NCBI RefSeq assembly: GCF_014652815.1
Contig: NZ_BMZN01000006.1
Location: 31,139 to 95,138, forward strand
DNA length: 64,000 bases
Source: Alcaligenes pakistanensis
GTDB lineage: Bacteria; Pseudomonadota; Gammaproteobacteria; Burkholderiales; Burkholderiaceae_B
Reading direction: 5' to 3'
Shown: piece after piece, positions 25,642 through 34,973 of the stretch
How positions within the stretch are numbered: the stretch's first letter is position 1
Layout of the letters: every line of letters begins with the position of its first letter
Notes under the pieces: generated by a model
Told to the model about the DNA's origin: nothing
What the model saw: the letters and a program-made list of their open reading frames with translations, nothing else
Database searches by the model: none
Position numbers and translations under genes: made by a program

Positions 25642-26282
25642 GCTCCCCGTTTCTAAAAAACCTGCCTATATCTAGGCACTACGCCGCACGCTCTGAGCGG
25701 TGGCTACCTGACACTGATATCTTGATTATTTTTTACTGATAAAAGTCTTGGCACCTAAGTCAACGCTACATGCAAAAGCGCTTGATGCCTGCTCTACGGT
25801 CGCTGAGCACTTTATAAAATGCTGTTCTCACCTAAGATAAGGAACTAAACCTTGATCAAAAAACAAACTTCTTACCAAAAAGACAAGAAAACACACTTTT
25901 AATCGATTTCATGATCAAAATAAACAAATAACAACACTTTCCTTACGAATCGAATAATAAGGCAAGTACTTGACACCATCAAGCAATATCTTGAGCAAAT
26001 AACCCGCAAAGATAAGCATATGGAATTATCGAAGATAGACGTATTTTCAAATGACTAAGAAGTCGAAGTCATGTTTATGGGGCATCTTATAGCACTGTCA
26101 TTCCTTGCCCGATACGCTCATATTGACCGCAAGAGCGATGGCCTCACTACACATGATCAGCATGGCCCTAAGGCTTTTTTGGCAATAGCGCTCTCCCCTT
26201 GTGAAGAATCCACTCAAGGCTGCCAGATAAAAAATATAGGGAGGGCATCCAGCAATTTCCACGATCCAGGCAAAGTGCCAGA
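25642..26282. other. AT-rich intergenic stretch, no gene seen
   Basis: About 640 bp between two convergent or divergent units. It is strongly AT-rich around 25830-26060. Short open frames exist, but none has a ribosome site plus plausible protein, and the longest crosses the suf terminator. It probably holds the promoter of the winged-helix gene; no clear boxes are claimed. Confidence 0.4.
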
Positions 26283-26318
26283 CAAAAAAAAGCCTGCATA
26301 TTCTGCAGGCTTTTTCTT
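26283..26318 (-). terminator. Terminator of the suf operon
   Basis: AGCCTGCA and TGCAGGCT (26291-26298 and 26304-26311) form a hairpin with an ATATTC-type loop. On the minus strand a run of eight T follows, directly after the sufT stop. Confidence 0.85.
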
Positions 26319-26879
26319 TTACAGCATCCCTAATTGCAAGCGGGCTGATTCACTCATGCGCTCTCTACTCCAGGGCGGGTCCCACACCAGATCCACCATT
26401 GCTTTCTCCACCCCCTGGATGGTCTCCAGCTTATAGCGAGCCTCATCGGCAATCATCGTACCCATACCGCAGCCTGGAGCGGTCAATGTCATTTCCATAG
26501 TGATGGAAAAAGTCTCTGGCCCAGTCTGAGTGACGTGACAGGCATACACCAAACCCAAGTTAACGATATCAACCGGAATTTCTGGGTCGTAGACGCTGGA
26601 CAAAACAATCCAGGCGGCATCTTCGATCGTTTTTTCGCTCAGTGGCAATTCGGGCACAAAGACCTCGGCCTCGCCTTGAGTCTCAAAGCCCAGTGCATCC
26701 GCATCTACACCTTCAATCCGGTACAGGTTGCCCTCTACCATCACGGTATAGCTGCCGCCCAGCTTTTGGGTAATAGTTGCTGTACAGCCCGATTCAATTG
26801 TGACGGGCGCACCGTAAGGAATACTGACAGCCGGGACATCCCGGGAGACCAGCACATCATGTCGTTCAAAGTAGCTCAT
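26319..26879 (-). CDS. sufT: SufT, DUF59/MIP18-like Fe-S assembly protein
   Basis: About 186 residues. The ATG at 26879 (MSYFERHDV) is preferred because the longer frame runs through the end of sufU. The N-terminal part (IPYGAPVTIESGCTATITQKLGGSYTV) is the SufT extension. The DUF59 domain follows with VYDPEIPVDIVNLGLVY and MTLTAPGCGMG, whose Cys is the conserved reactive residue. SufT helps cluster maturation under high Fe-S demand and is commonly last in such operons. The terminator is immediately after it. Confidence 0.9.
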   Translation of the reverse strand: MSYFERHDVLVSRDVPAVSIPYGAPVTIESGCTATITQKLGGSYTVMVEGNLYRIEGVDADALGFETQGEAEVFVPELPLSEKTIEDAAWIVLSSVYDPEIPVDIVNLGLVYACHVTQTGPETFSITMEMTLTAPGCGMGTMIADEARYKLETIQGVEKAMVDLVWDPPWSRERMSESARLQLGML

Positions 26880-26895
26880 GGCTTGCTTGCGCCTT

Positions 26896-27348
26896 TTATT
26901 CGGTTTGCGCGGTTTCTTTGGCCTGATTAATGGCGTTGTGCAGGGTATGCCAGGCCAAGGTGGCACATTTAACCCGTGCGGGGAATTCACGCACACCCGA
27001 TAACACTTCCAGCTTGCCCATGTCTCGATCAGGATGGGCCTCAGTCAGCATAGCGTGCATATCTGCAAAGAGAGACTCGAATTCGGCCAGACTCAAACCC
27101 TTCACGGCTTCAGTCATCAAGGATGCCGAGGCTTTAGAAATGGCACAGCCATGCCCCACAAAACTGACTTTCTTCACCACACCCTCTTCGATGACGGCGT
27201 AGACAGCCAACTGATCCCCACACAGAGGATTGTGACCATTGGCGAAATGGCTGGCGTTTTCTATTACTTCAAAGTTACGCGGGCTACGGTTGTGGTCAAA
27301 AATGACCTCTTGGTAAAGCTCGCGCAGCCCGTTGAAATCTTGGCTCAT
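26896..27348 (-). CDS. sufU: SufU, NifU-like Fe-S/zinc protein
   Basis: A 150-residue IscU-like protein. The three conserved cysteines are in NPLCGDQL, GHGCAISKAS and VKCATLAW. The 18-residue insertion after SLMTEAVKG, with FADMHAMLTEAHP, marks SufU rather than IscU. In the known systems SufU activates SufS by accepting sulfur through a zinc swap. It starts one base after sufS ends (coordinate order reversed on this strand), so the pair is probably co-made. Confidence 0.92.
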   Translation of the reverse strand: MSQDFNGLRELYQEVIFDHNRSPRNFEVIENASHFANGHNPLCGDQLAVYAVIEEGVVKKVSFVGHGCAISKASASLMTEAVKGLSLAEFESLFADMHAMLTEAHPDRDMGKLEVLSGVREFPARVKCATLAWHTLHNAINQAKETAQTE

Positions 27349-28596
27349 TTAGCCAACTCCAAATAGTTTTTGAGCTTTGCGCAGGCTGCCCAGCAAAGCG
27401 TCAATATCAGCGTAATCGTTGTACAAAGCAAAAGAGGCACGAGCAGTACCCGGAATGCCAAAGCGTGTCATCAACGGCATGGCACAGTGGTGACCAGCAC
27501 GTACAGCAACCCCGTCCATATCCAGAATAGTGCCCAGATCATGAGGGTGAATGCCGTCGACGAGGAAGGACACAATGCCCGCCTTGTGCGCTGCCGTACC
27601 AATGATGCGGATGCCAGGCATGGCCAGCAACGCATCTGTGGCGTACTCCAACAGCACCGCCTCGTGATCGGCAATACGCTGCATACCAATAGCCATCAGA
27701 TAGTCGATGGCGGCAGCCATGGTAATAGCACCGGCAATATTAGGAGTACCGGCTTCAAAACGCTGTGGCACAGGTGCGTAATTGCTTTGCTCGAAGCTGA
27801 CAGTCGTGATCATGTCACCGCCACCCATCCAGGGTGACATGCTGTCCAGAATCTCGTAGCGCACGTACAAAGCGCCCATACCCGTTGGACCGTAGAGCTT
27901 GTGGGCCGAGAAGGTGTAAAAATCGGCATCCAGCGCTTGGACGTCCACCACACCATGAGGAACAGATTGAGCACCGTCCACCAAAACCTTGGCGCCCACG
28001 GCATGGGCCTGACGTGTCATTTCGGCAATGGGATTAATAGTGCCCAGAGCATTGGAGACGTGACCCACGGCCAGCAAACGCGTTTTCTCGTTCAGCAGCT
28101 GCTTGAAGGCTTCCTGATCCAGCTCGCCATTGTCTAGAACCGGCACCACACGGATGACGGCACCAGTACGCTGAGCAACCAACTGCCAGGGCACGATATT
28201 GGAATGATGCTCCAGGCCTGTCAGCAAGATTTCATCACCCGCTTTCAGGTTGTCCATGCCCCAGCTATACGCCACCAGGTTGATGGATTCTGTTGTGCCG
28301 CGTGTAAAGACAATTTCTTCATCGCGCGCGGCATTCAGAAATGCCCGCACTGTACTTCTAGCCTGATCGTACAGCTCAGTTGCATGCTGTGACAGCCAAT
28401 GCACACCACGGTGGATGTTGGCATTGGACTGTTCATAGAAGCGCGCCTCGGCCTCAATGACCGAACGCGGCTTTTGCGTCGTCGCTCCGTTATCCAGATA
28501 GGACAAGCGTTGGCCCCGAATGGGGCGCGCCAGGATGGGAAAATCCTCGCGGTGATTCAGCAAACCAGTAGCAGTTACGGGCATAGGCGCATTCAT
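27349..28596 (-). CDS. sufS: SufS cysteine desulfurase
   Basis: A 415-residue PLP desulfurase of group II. SAHKLYGPTGMG contains the PLP lysine, HHSNIVPWQ the PLP-stacking His region, and RAGHHCAMPLM the catalytic cysteine on the short lobe typical of SufS. It takes sulfur from cysteine for cluster assembly on SufBCD. It overlaps sufD by 4 bp and abuts sufU. Confidence 0.95.
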   Translation of the reverse strand: MNAPMPVTATGLLNHREDFPILARPIRGQRLSYLDNGATTQKPRSVIEAEARFYEQSNANIHRGVHWLSQHATELYDQARSTVRAFLNAARDEEIVFTRGTTESINLVAYSWGMDNLKAGDEILLTGLEHHSNIVPWQLVAQRTGAVIRVVPVLDNGELDQEAFKQLLNEKTRLLAVGHVSNALGTINPIAEMTRQAHAVGAKVLVDGAQSVPHGVVDVQALDADFYTFSAHKLYGPTGMGALYVRYEILDSMSPWMGGGDMITTVSFEQSNYAPVPQRFEAGTPNIAGAITMAAAIDYLMAIGMQRIADHEAVLLEYATDALLAMPGIRIIGTAAHKAGIVSFLVDGIHPHDLGTILDMDGVAVRAGHHCAMPLMTRFGIPGTARASFALYNDYADIDALLGSLRKAQKLFGVG

Positions 28597-29900
28597 GCAA
28601 GCTCTCCAAAGGCGAGACCGCCGGGCAACAAAGCGTTGATACCAACCATGGCGCGGCTACGCAGGCTCTCGGAAGCGATACGCTCCAAGGACTGGGCGGC
28701 AAATGCGTAAATCAGCATATTGCGTGCGTCTTCCATCGTCATACCGCGCGAACGCAAGTAAAACAGGCTGTCGGCGTCCAATTGACCCACGGTTGCACCG
28801 TGTGCACACTTGACATCATCCGCATAGATCTCCAGCTCGGGGCGGGAATCAGCACGAGCCATTTTAGACAACAGCAAGCTGTCCGAACGCTGTATCGAAT
28901 CAGTACCGTCCGCGCCTTTACCTACTAAGATACGGCCGCTAAATACACCTCGAGCCGTGTCTGTCAGTACGCCACGGTAGAACTCACGGCTTTGGCAATT
29001 AGGTTGAGCATGGTCAATGACCGTATTGTGATCGACGTGACGGCGGCCATTCACAAAGTACAAACCATTGAACAGGGTTTCACAGCGTTCACCGTTGAAC
29101 ACAGTGGCGATATCGTTACGGGCAATCCGCGCACCGAAAGACAAAGAGTGCGAATTAAAGACCGAACCGCGCGCCTGCTGAACATCAATATTGGCCAGAT
29201 GAAAGTCTTGCAATGCTTCTTGCTGCAATTTCATGTGGGTTAGATTCGCGTCAGAAGCCACGTTCAATCGGGTGACCGCACTGCTCAATGACGCATCCAA
29301 GCCATCCTGGCCCAAATAGTGCTCAACGACCGTCGCACTGGCACCGGACTCTAGAGAAATTAAGTTGCGGGTAAAGCTAGCGCTACCACCTTGGGTCCGC
29401 ACAAAGACCAGATGAACAGGCTGTTCCAGATGCTTTCCAGCCTCAAGGCTCAGCACCGCACCGTCATGGGCCAAGGCCAGGTTCAAGGCAGCTGTAGATG
29501 CTCCATTGGACTCGTCGCCATAAGCCTGCTGCACCCAATCCGCATCTTCTTGCAGACAGGCGCTCAACGTAGTCAAGCGAACGCCAGAGGGCATTTCAGC
29601 CAGGTGCGACAAGGATGCGTCGTAATGACCATCCACAAAGACCAGGAAATACCCGTCCTCTTGTTGGCGCACTGAAGCCACCAAATCTGCAGCTGAAGCC
29701 GATTTTTGCGGTGCAAATGCTTGTTGCTCCAGCAAAGCCAAAGAAGTATGGTGCCAAGCCTCAATGCGTGTCGTTGGCCAGCCTTCTTGTGCAAAACGAT
29801 CCAGGGCGCGCTGACGCATAGCGCTTAGCCATGGCAGACCGGCCCCAGGTGCTTGTGCAGCCTGAGCGGCAAAGCTGTTGACCCAATCTGGCAGACTCAT
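28593..29900 (-). CDS. sufD: SufD, Fe-S scaffold subunit
   Basis: A 435-residue beta-helix protein paralogous to SufB. The C-terminal part has [27 protein letters not shown], the family signature with the conserved Cys-x-His. Its N-terminal helical region is longer than SufB's core contact. It forms the SufB-SufC2-SufD scaffold. It overlaps sufC by 4 bp on one side and sufS by 4 bp on the other. Confidence 0.94.
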   Translation of the reverse strand: MSLPDWVNSFAAQAAQAPGAGLPWLSAMRQRALDRFAQEGWPTTRIEAWHHTSLALLEQQAFAPQKSASAADLVASVRQQEDGYFLVFVDGHYDASLSHLAEMPSGVRLTTLSACLQEDADWVQQAYGDESNGASTAALNLALAHDGAVLSLEAGKHLEQPVHLVFVRTQGGSASFTRNLISLESGASATVVEHYLGQDGLDASLSSAVTRLNVASDANLTHMKLQQEALQDFHLANIDVQQARGSVFNSHSLSFGARIARNDIATVFNGERCETLFNGLYFVNGRRHVDHNTVIDHAQPNCQSREFYRGVLTDTARGVFSGRILVGKGADGTDSIQRSDSLLLSKMARADSRPELEIYADDVKCAHGATVGQLDADSLFYLRSRGMTMEDARNMLIYAFAAQSLERIASESLRSRAMVGINALLPGGLAFGELA

Positions 29901-30676
29901 ACCGCAGCTCCTTTGGCTTTTTGCTCGGCAGCTGCTTGTTCCAACACCCAGCCATAACCACGCTCTTCCAGTTCCAGGGCCAGTTCACGGCCACCTGAAC
30001 GGATAATCTGACCACCTGCCAGCACGTGCACGAAATCAGGCACGATGTAGTCCAGCAGACGTTGATAGTGGGTAATCACCAGCAAGGAACGCTCGGGGGA
30101 ACGCAGACGGTTAACGCCATCAGCCACCACACGCAACGCGTCAATATCCAGACCAGAGTCGGTTTCGTCCAGAATGGCCAGCTTAGGTTCCAACAAGCTC
30201 ATTTGCAGAACTTCGTTGCGTTTTTTCTCGCCACCGGAAAAGCCTTCGTTCACGGAGCGGTACAGAAATTCTTCGCGCATTCCAACTGTCTTCATTTCCT
30301 CTTTCACACGCTTGAGGAAATCCATCGCGTCCAGCTCAGGCAAGCCCTGATGACGGCGCACGGCATTCACGGAAGCACGCAGGAAGTAGGCGTTGGAAAC
30401 ACCGGGAATTTCGATGGGGTACTGGAAAGCCAGGAACAAGCCGGAACGGGCACGGTCTTCGATCTTCATTTCCAGTAGGTCTTGACCCAGCCAATCTACC
30501 GAACCACCCTCAACGGTGTAGTCTTCACGGCCAGCCAGCACCTGGGACAAGGTGCTCTTGCCCGAGCCGTTCGGGCCCATGATGGCGTGAACTTCGCCGG
30601 GATTGATCTGAAGGTTCAGACCTTTAAGGATAGGTTTGTCTTCAACCGAAGCGCGCAAATCTTTAATCGTCAGCAT
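29897..30676 (-). CDS. sufC: SufC ATPase
   Basis: A 259-residue ABC-type ATPase. Walker A is GPNGSGKST, the signature is [14 protein letters not shown], and Walker B is [16 protein letters not shown]. These are the exact SufC forms. It drives conformational change of the SufBD scaffold rather than membrane transport. It lies 13 bp after sufB. Confidence 0.96.
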   Translation of the reverse strand: MLTIKDLRASVEDKPILKGLNLQINPGEVHAIMGPNGSGKSTLSQVLAGREDYTVEGGSVDWLGQDLLEMKIEDRARSGLFLAFQYPIEIPGVSNAYFLRASVNAVRRHQGLPELDAMDFLKRVKEEMKTVGMREEFLYRSVNEGFSGGEKKRNEVLQMSLLEPKLAILDETDSGLDIDALRVVADGVNRLRSPERSLLVITHYQRLLDYIVPDFVHVLAGGQIIRSGGRELALELEERGYGWVLEQAAAEQKAKGAAV

Positions 30677-30689
30677 CTCATTATTCTCC

Positions 30690-32138
30690 TTAACCTACAC
30701 TGCCTTCCAAGCTGACGCCGAGCAAATTCTGTGCTTCGACCGCAAACTCCATGGGCAATTCTTTAATCACTTCTTTACAAAAGCCGTTCACGATCATGGA
30801 GACGGCGTCTTCAGCAGTCAGGCCGCGCTGCATAGCGTAAAAGAGCTGGTCCTCGCCAATGCGCGAAGCGGTGGCTTCATGCTCAACACTGGCGCTAGGG
30901 TTCTGCACTTCCATGGTTGGGAAGGTGTGTGCAGCACAGCGCTTGCCAATCAGCAGCGAATCACATTGGGTGTAATTACGGGCGTTTTCTGCCTTGGGGG
31001 TGATACGAACCAGGCCGCGATAGGTATTGATACCTTGGCCAGCCGAAATCCCCTTGGAGATAATCGTGCTGCGGGTATTGCGACCCATATGAATCATTTT
31101 GGTGCCGGTATCGGCTTGCTGGCGGTGGTTGCTCAGGGCGACCGAGTAGAACTCGCCTTGAGAATCGTCACCACGCAGAACCACGCTAGGGTATTTCCAG
31201 GTGATGGCCGAGCCGGTTTCAACCTGCGTCCAGGAGATATGGGAACGGGCGCCACGGCATTCGCCACGCTTGGTGACGAAGTTGTAAATACCGCCCACGC
31301 CATCTTTGTCGCCGGGATACCAGTTTTGTACGGTGGAATACTTGATCTTGGCGTCGTCCAACGCGACCAGCTCCACGACCGCTGCGTGCAATTGGTTTTC
31401 ATCGCGCATCGGCGCCGTACAGCCTTCCAGATAGCTGACCGAGGCCCCTTCTTCGGCAATGATCAAGGTGCGCTCGAACTGACCAGTATCGCGGGCATTG
31501 ATGCGGAAGTACGTGGACAGCTCCATGGGGCAACGCACCCCTTTGGGGATGTACACAAAGGAACCATCCGAGAACACGGCCGAGTTCAATGCCGCGTAAA
31601 AGTTGTCGCTAGGCGGAACCACGGTGCCCAGGTACTTCTTGACCAGCTCCGGGTACTCGCGCACGGCTTCAGAAAAGGAACAGAAAATCACACCGACTTC
31701 TTCCAGTTCTTTACGGAAAGTAGTCGCAACCGAGACCGAGTCAAACACGGCATCGACAGCCACACCGGCCAGCCGGGCACGCTCGTGCAAAGGCACACCC
31801 AGTTTTTCATAGGTGCGCAGCAATTCGGGATCGACCTCGTCCAGGCTCTTGGGGCCGTCGGCCTTGCTCTTGGGCGCAGAATAGTAGCTGATGTCCTGAA
31901 AGTCGATAGGTGGATATTCCACAATCGACCATTTTGGATACTTCATGGTCAGCCAATGGCGATATGCCGCCAGGCGCCATTCCAGCATGAATTCCGGTTC
32001 GCGTTTTTTCGCGGACAGGAAACGGATGACGTCTTCGCTCAGACCTTTCGGTATGGTTTCAGACTCGATGTCGGTGACAAAGCCTGCCTCGTAATCACGA
32101 TCGAGGAAGGTGTCCAGATGTTCGTTGACGGTACTCAT
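30690..32138 (-). CDS. sufB: SufB, Fe-S scaffold subunit
   Basis: A 482-residue scaffold protein with a long N-terminal region ([23 protein letters not shown]-like) followed by the beta-helix core. [28 protein letters not shown] and [24 protein letters not shown] are diagnostic, the latter near the C-terminus. SufB carries the nascent cluster with SufC and SufD. It is the first structural gene, overlapping the sufR stop by 4 bp. Confidence 0.96.
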   Translation of the reverse strand: MSTVNEHLDTFLDRDYEAGFVTDIESETIPKGLSEDVIRFLSAKKREPEFMLEWRLAAYRHWLTMKYPKWSIVEYPPIDFQDISYYSAPKSKADGPKSLDEVDPELLRTYEKLGVPLHERARLAGVAVDAVFDSVSVATTFRKELEEVGVIFCSFSEAVREYPELVKKYLGTVVPPSDNFYAALNSAVFSDGSFVYIPKGVRCPMELSTYFRINARDTGQFERTLIIAEEGASVSYLEGCTAPMRDENQLHAAVVELVALDDAKIKYSTVQNWYPGDKDGVGGIYNFVTKRGECRGARSHISWTQVETGSAITWKYPSVVLRGDDSQGEFYSVALSNHRQQADTGTKMIHMGRNTRSTIISKGISAGQGINTYRGLVRITPKAENARNYTQCDSLLIGKRCAAHTFPTMEVQNPSASVEHEATASRIGEDQLFYAMQRGLTAEDAVSMIVNGFCKEVIKELPMEFAVEAQNLLGVSLEGSVG

Positions 32139-32629
32139 TCGGTTAACTCCACGTTGGAGGTGCTCGCCTTGTTTCTGTTTTTCAATTCGGGACCCGGCTT
32201 GTGTGTCAGGGGAAATTCGTTAACGGGCACGCGTATCATGTCTGCAACACTGACTTCTTCCAAAGTGCGCCGGACAATATCGTTGATTCGCTGCCAATTG
32301 CTGCGTATATGGCAATCTGACTCCACGGAACAGGCCCCGGGAGTGGCAACACACTCGGTCAAGCCAAAAGGCTGTTCTTCCAGTGCGTCAATAATCTGCG
32401 CTACACTTATCTGTTTGGCGGGGCGGCCCAACACATACCCTCCGCGTGCGCCACGGCTACTGATCACCAGTTCGTGCTGGCCCAGCAGTTTAAGCACCTT
32501 GCTGACAGTCGGTTGGCCCAAGCCCAAGATGGCGGCCAAGTCAGACGCACTGAACACACGGTCTGGATCGCCAGCCATGTGTGTCAGCACCAAAGTGCCG
32601 TAATCAATGATTTTACTGATTCGCAGCAT
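32135..32629 (-). CDS. sufR: SUF operon regulator, Rrf2/IscR family
   Basis: About 164 residues. The ATG at 32629 is preferred because GAGAAGGA precedes it. The Rrf2 winged-helix (about residues 1-75) contains [24 protein letters not shown] and [12 protein letters not shown]93-x6-C100-x5-C106 is the cluster-binding triad, spaced as in IscR-like sensors. It should bind an Fe-S cluster and repress suf when clusters are plentiful. It is first in the operon, directly downstream of a perfect operator within the promoter. Confidence 0.9.
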   Translation of the reverse strand: MLRISKIIDYGTLVLTHMAGDPDRVFSASDLAAILGLGQPTVSKVLKLLGQHELVISSRGARGGYVLGRPAKQISVAQIIDALEEQPFGLTECVATPGACSVESDCHIRSNWQRINDIVRRTLEEVSVADMIRVPVNEFPLTHKPGPELKNRNKASTSNVELTE

Positions 32630-32655
32630 TCCTTCTCTCTGAACAGGTCGTAGAG

Positions 32656-32688
32656 CCATATAGTACCGCTTTGGTACTATATGGTCAA
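32656..32688 (-). promoter_or_regulatory. suf promoter with 12-bp inverted-repeat operator
   Basis: CCATATAGTACC and GGTACTATATGG (32656-32667 and 32673-32684) are perfect complements around 5 bp. On the minus strand TTGACC (32688-32683) and TACTAT (32665-32660) lie 17 bp apart, so the palindrome fills the promoter spacer. This is the expected place for SufR binding. Confidence 0.75.
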
Positions 32689-32689
32689 A

Positions 32690-34576
32690 TTATCCCTGCA
32701 AACTTTGCTGGATATTCCACATACGGGCATAGGCTGCATCCAGAGCCAAAAGCTCCTTATGCGTCCCCTGTTCCACGATCTGCCCGCGCTCCAAAACCAG
32801 AATCAAATCAGCGTCAGTGATCGTGGATAAGCGGTGGGCAATAATCAAGGTAGTCCGTTCGCGGGCAATCTCGTTCAGCTCGGATTGAATCGCGCGTTCG
32901 GTACGTGTATCCAAGGCGCTGGTAGCCTCGTCCAAAATCAGCACAGGCGGGTTTTTCAATAAGGTGCGGGCAATCGCCACGCGCTGCTTTTCACCCCCGG
33001 ACAACTTCAAGCCACGCTCACCCACTACGGTCTCGTAGCCGTCGGGCAAACTCAGAATGAAATCATGGATGCTGGCAGCACGAGCAGCGGCCACAATCTG
33101 CTCCTCGCTGGCATTAGGGCGACCATAGGCAATATTGTGCAAAATCGTGTCATTAAACAGGACCGTATCCTGCGGCACGATACCAATATGACGGCGCAGA
33201 CTTTCTTGCGTCCACTGACGCAGCTCGCGTCCATTGAGCAGGATTCGGCCTTCGGTGACATCGTAAAAGCGGAACAACAAGCGCGACAACGTGGATTTAC
33301 CCGCCCCGGAGGATCCCACCACCGCCACCGTTTTGCCGGCAGGGATCTCAAAACTCAGGTTCTGAATGACGGTGCGGCGGCTGTCGTAGGCAAAGCTGAC
33401 GTTTTCAAAACGCACACTGGCCTGCTCACAGACCAGCTCCTGCGCATCTGGCGCATCCTTAACCTCTTGCTTGCGGCGCAACAGCGAAAACAGTCGTTCC
33501 ATATCCGCCAGAGAATTCTTGATTTCGCGGTAAACAAAGCCCAAGAAATTCAAGGGGGCATAGAGCTGCGTCAGGAACGCGGACACCAGCACCACATCCC
33601 CTACGGTCATGGTTCCGTTCAACACGCCTTGGGCCGACATGAACAGCAAGGCGGTTACCCCGACACTGATAATTGAGGCCTGACCAATATTGAGCAAGTT
33701 CAACGAAACCTGGTTACGCACCGCTGCGTGCACCCACTGCCCCATATTCTGGTCGTAACGATTGATCTCGTAATCTTCGTTACCGAAATACTTGACCGTT
33801 TCGTAATTGAGCAAAGCATCAATCGCGCGGGAATTGGCACGGCTGTCCAGTTCATTCATAGCACGCCGATACCGCATACGACGTTCGGTCACCAACAAGG
33901 TGAACACAATGTAGGCAGCAATCGTTCCAAAGGTCACGGCAGCAAAAGGCCAATCGTAACGCCACAGCAAGATGCCACAGACCAGTGCGATCTCCAGCAA
34001 GGTAGGGAGGATATTAAAGACCAGGAAATTCAGCAGGAAACTGACGCCTTTAGTCCCTCGTTCAATATCCCGGCTTAAACCGCCCGTTTGACGTTCCGTA
34101 TGGAAACGCAAAGACAGGTCCAGCAAATGACGAAATACGTGATTGGCAATCAGGCGCACTGATCCTTGCGTGACCCGTGCGAACAAAGCATCCCGTATTT
34201 CACCCAAAGCGCTGGAAGCCAGGCGCACTGCCCCATAGCCCAGCAAGGCCGCTACCGGCAACATCAAAGCAGTCGCGGGCAGGCTCAATGCGTCGATAAC
34301 CTGTTTCAGGTAAATCGGCATCATGACGGTTGCCACTTTGGCCAGCAGCAAACAGGACAAGGCCAAGACGACACGCGTCTTGAATCGCCAAACGTAAGGA
34401 AATAAGGATTTCAGGGTGCTCAGACCACCAGAGACACCATCAAGCACTTCAGGACGAGGAGGCACACGCAATAGGCCCGCACTCAACAACACTAGGCTGA
34501 AGAACAGCGGACGACTTATAAATGAGTTGCAGCACAACGCTGAGATCAAGACCAAAGGGGTGTAGCCCCCTTTCAT
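32690..34576 (-). CDS. Atm1/HMT-type ABC exporter
   Basis: Up to 628 residues: an ABC exporter half-transporter with six membrane helices and a C-terminal ATPase (Walker A GSSGAGKST, Q-loop IVPQDTVLFNDTI, signature LSGGEKQR, Walker B LILDEATSALD, H-loop IIAHRLSTI). The membrane domain (TGGLSRDIERGTKGVSFLLNF, LLNYETVKYFGNE) follows the Atm1/ABCB7 group, which exports glutathione-linked sulfur species. Residues 1-45 look unlike the family's N-terminus, so the true start may be an internal GTG or TTG near residue 35-45. It ends at the suf promoter and reads toward suf, which fits a sulfur or heavy-metal link. Confidence 0.88.
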   Translation of the reverse strand: MKGGYTPLVLISALCCNSFISRPLFFSLVLLSAGLLRVPPRPEVLDGVSGGLSTLKSLFPYVWRFKTRVVLALSCLLLAKVATVMMPIYLKQVIDALSLPATALMLPVAALLGYGAVRLASSALGEIRDALFARVTQGSVRLIANHVFRHLLDLSLRFHTERQTGGLSRDIERGTKGVSFLLNFLVFNILPTLLEIALVCGILLWRYDWPFAAVTFGTIAAYIVFTLLVTERRMRYRRAMNELDSRANSRAIDALLNYETVKYFGNEDYEINRYDQNMGQWVHAAVRNQVSLNLLNIGQASIISVGVTALLFMSAQGVLNGTMTVGDVVLVSAFLTQLYAPLNFLGFVYREIKNSLADMERLFSLLRRKQEVKDAPDAQELVCEQASVRFENVSFAYDSRRTVIQNLSFEIPAGKTVAVVGSSGAGKSTLSRLLFRFYDVTEGRILLNGRELRQWTQESLRRHIGIVPQDTVLFNDTILHNIAYGRPNASEEQIVAAARAASIHDFILSLPDGYETVVGERGLKLSGGEKQRVAIARTLLKNPPVLILDEATSALDTRTERAIQSELNEIARERTTLIIAHRLSTITDADLILVLERGQIVEQGTHKELLALDAAYARMWNIQQSLQG

Positions 34577-34973
34577 GAGCAGACCGGCTCATGCTATGTC
34601 CTTGATGCGAATACAGAAACGAGACTCGCCAATGAGCAGGCACCTAAGAAAAGACCTGTTAGCGGGCAACAAAGAAGTATAGCCTTTTACAGTCACTTTC
34701 CTGTCCAAGACCCTGCCGCCAACGCTATTGTTTAGCGGATTGTTTGCCCGCAAACCACAGTGCGTGACGCAACACCCCCTATCGTCACTCTTAAAGCGCT
34801 GCACATTGGTAAATGTACGGCTTAACACTGCAAAGAAAATGCTGGCAATCCAGCACTTTGTTACCTTCAAGCCTTCGGCGAAAAGCATACAATACCTGCT
34901 TGCCTGAAACAGGGGCATGGGCACCGCCAATACCACCTGTTAACAAGACATCCGGTTCATAACCCTCTATACC
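34577..34973. other. Intergenic region between divergent genes, no gene seen
   Basis: About 400 bp holding the presumed promoters of the Atm1-like exporter and of the sigma/anti-sigma fusion gene. One 115-codon minus frame covers most of it, but it lacks a ribosome site and a plausible protein composition. No further motif is claimed. Confidence 0.35.

Noticed and set aside
26071-26436. 121-codon plus-strand frame in the gap before suf
   Set aside because: It reads through the suf terminator and into sufT on the opposite strand, with an unconvincing protein.
30636-32603. Long 655-codon plus-strand open frame
   Set aside because: It lies wholly across sufB and sufR on the opposite strand. 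Its composition follows reverse-complement codons of those genes and it has no start context.
32656-32684. Palindrome upstream of sufR as a terminator of the exporter gene
   Set aside because: No T tract follows on the relevant strand, and it coincides with promoter boxes, so an operator is the better reading.
34589-34936. 115-codon minus-strand frame in the intergenic region
   Set aside because: No ribosome site, odd composition with many Cys and Arg, and it fills a region that must hold two promoters.
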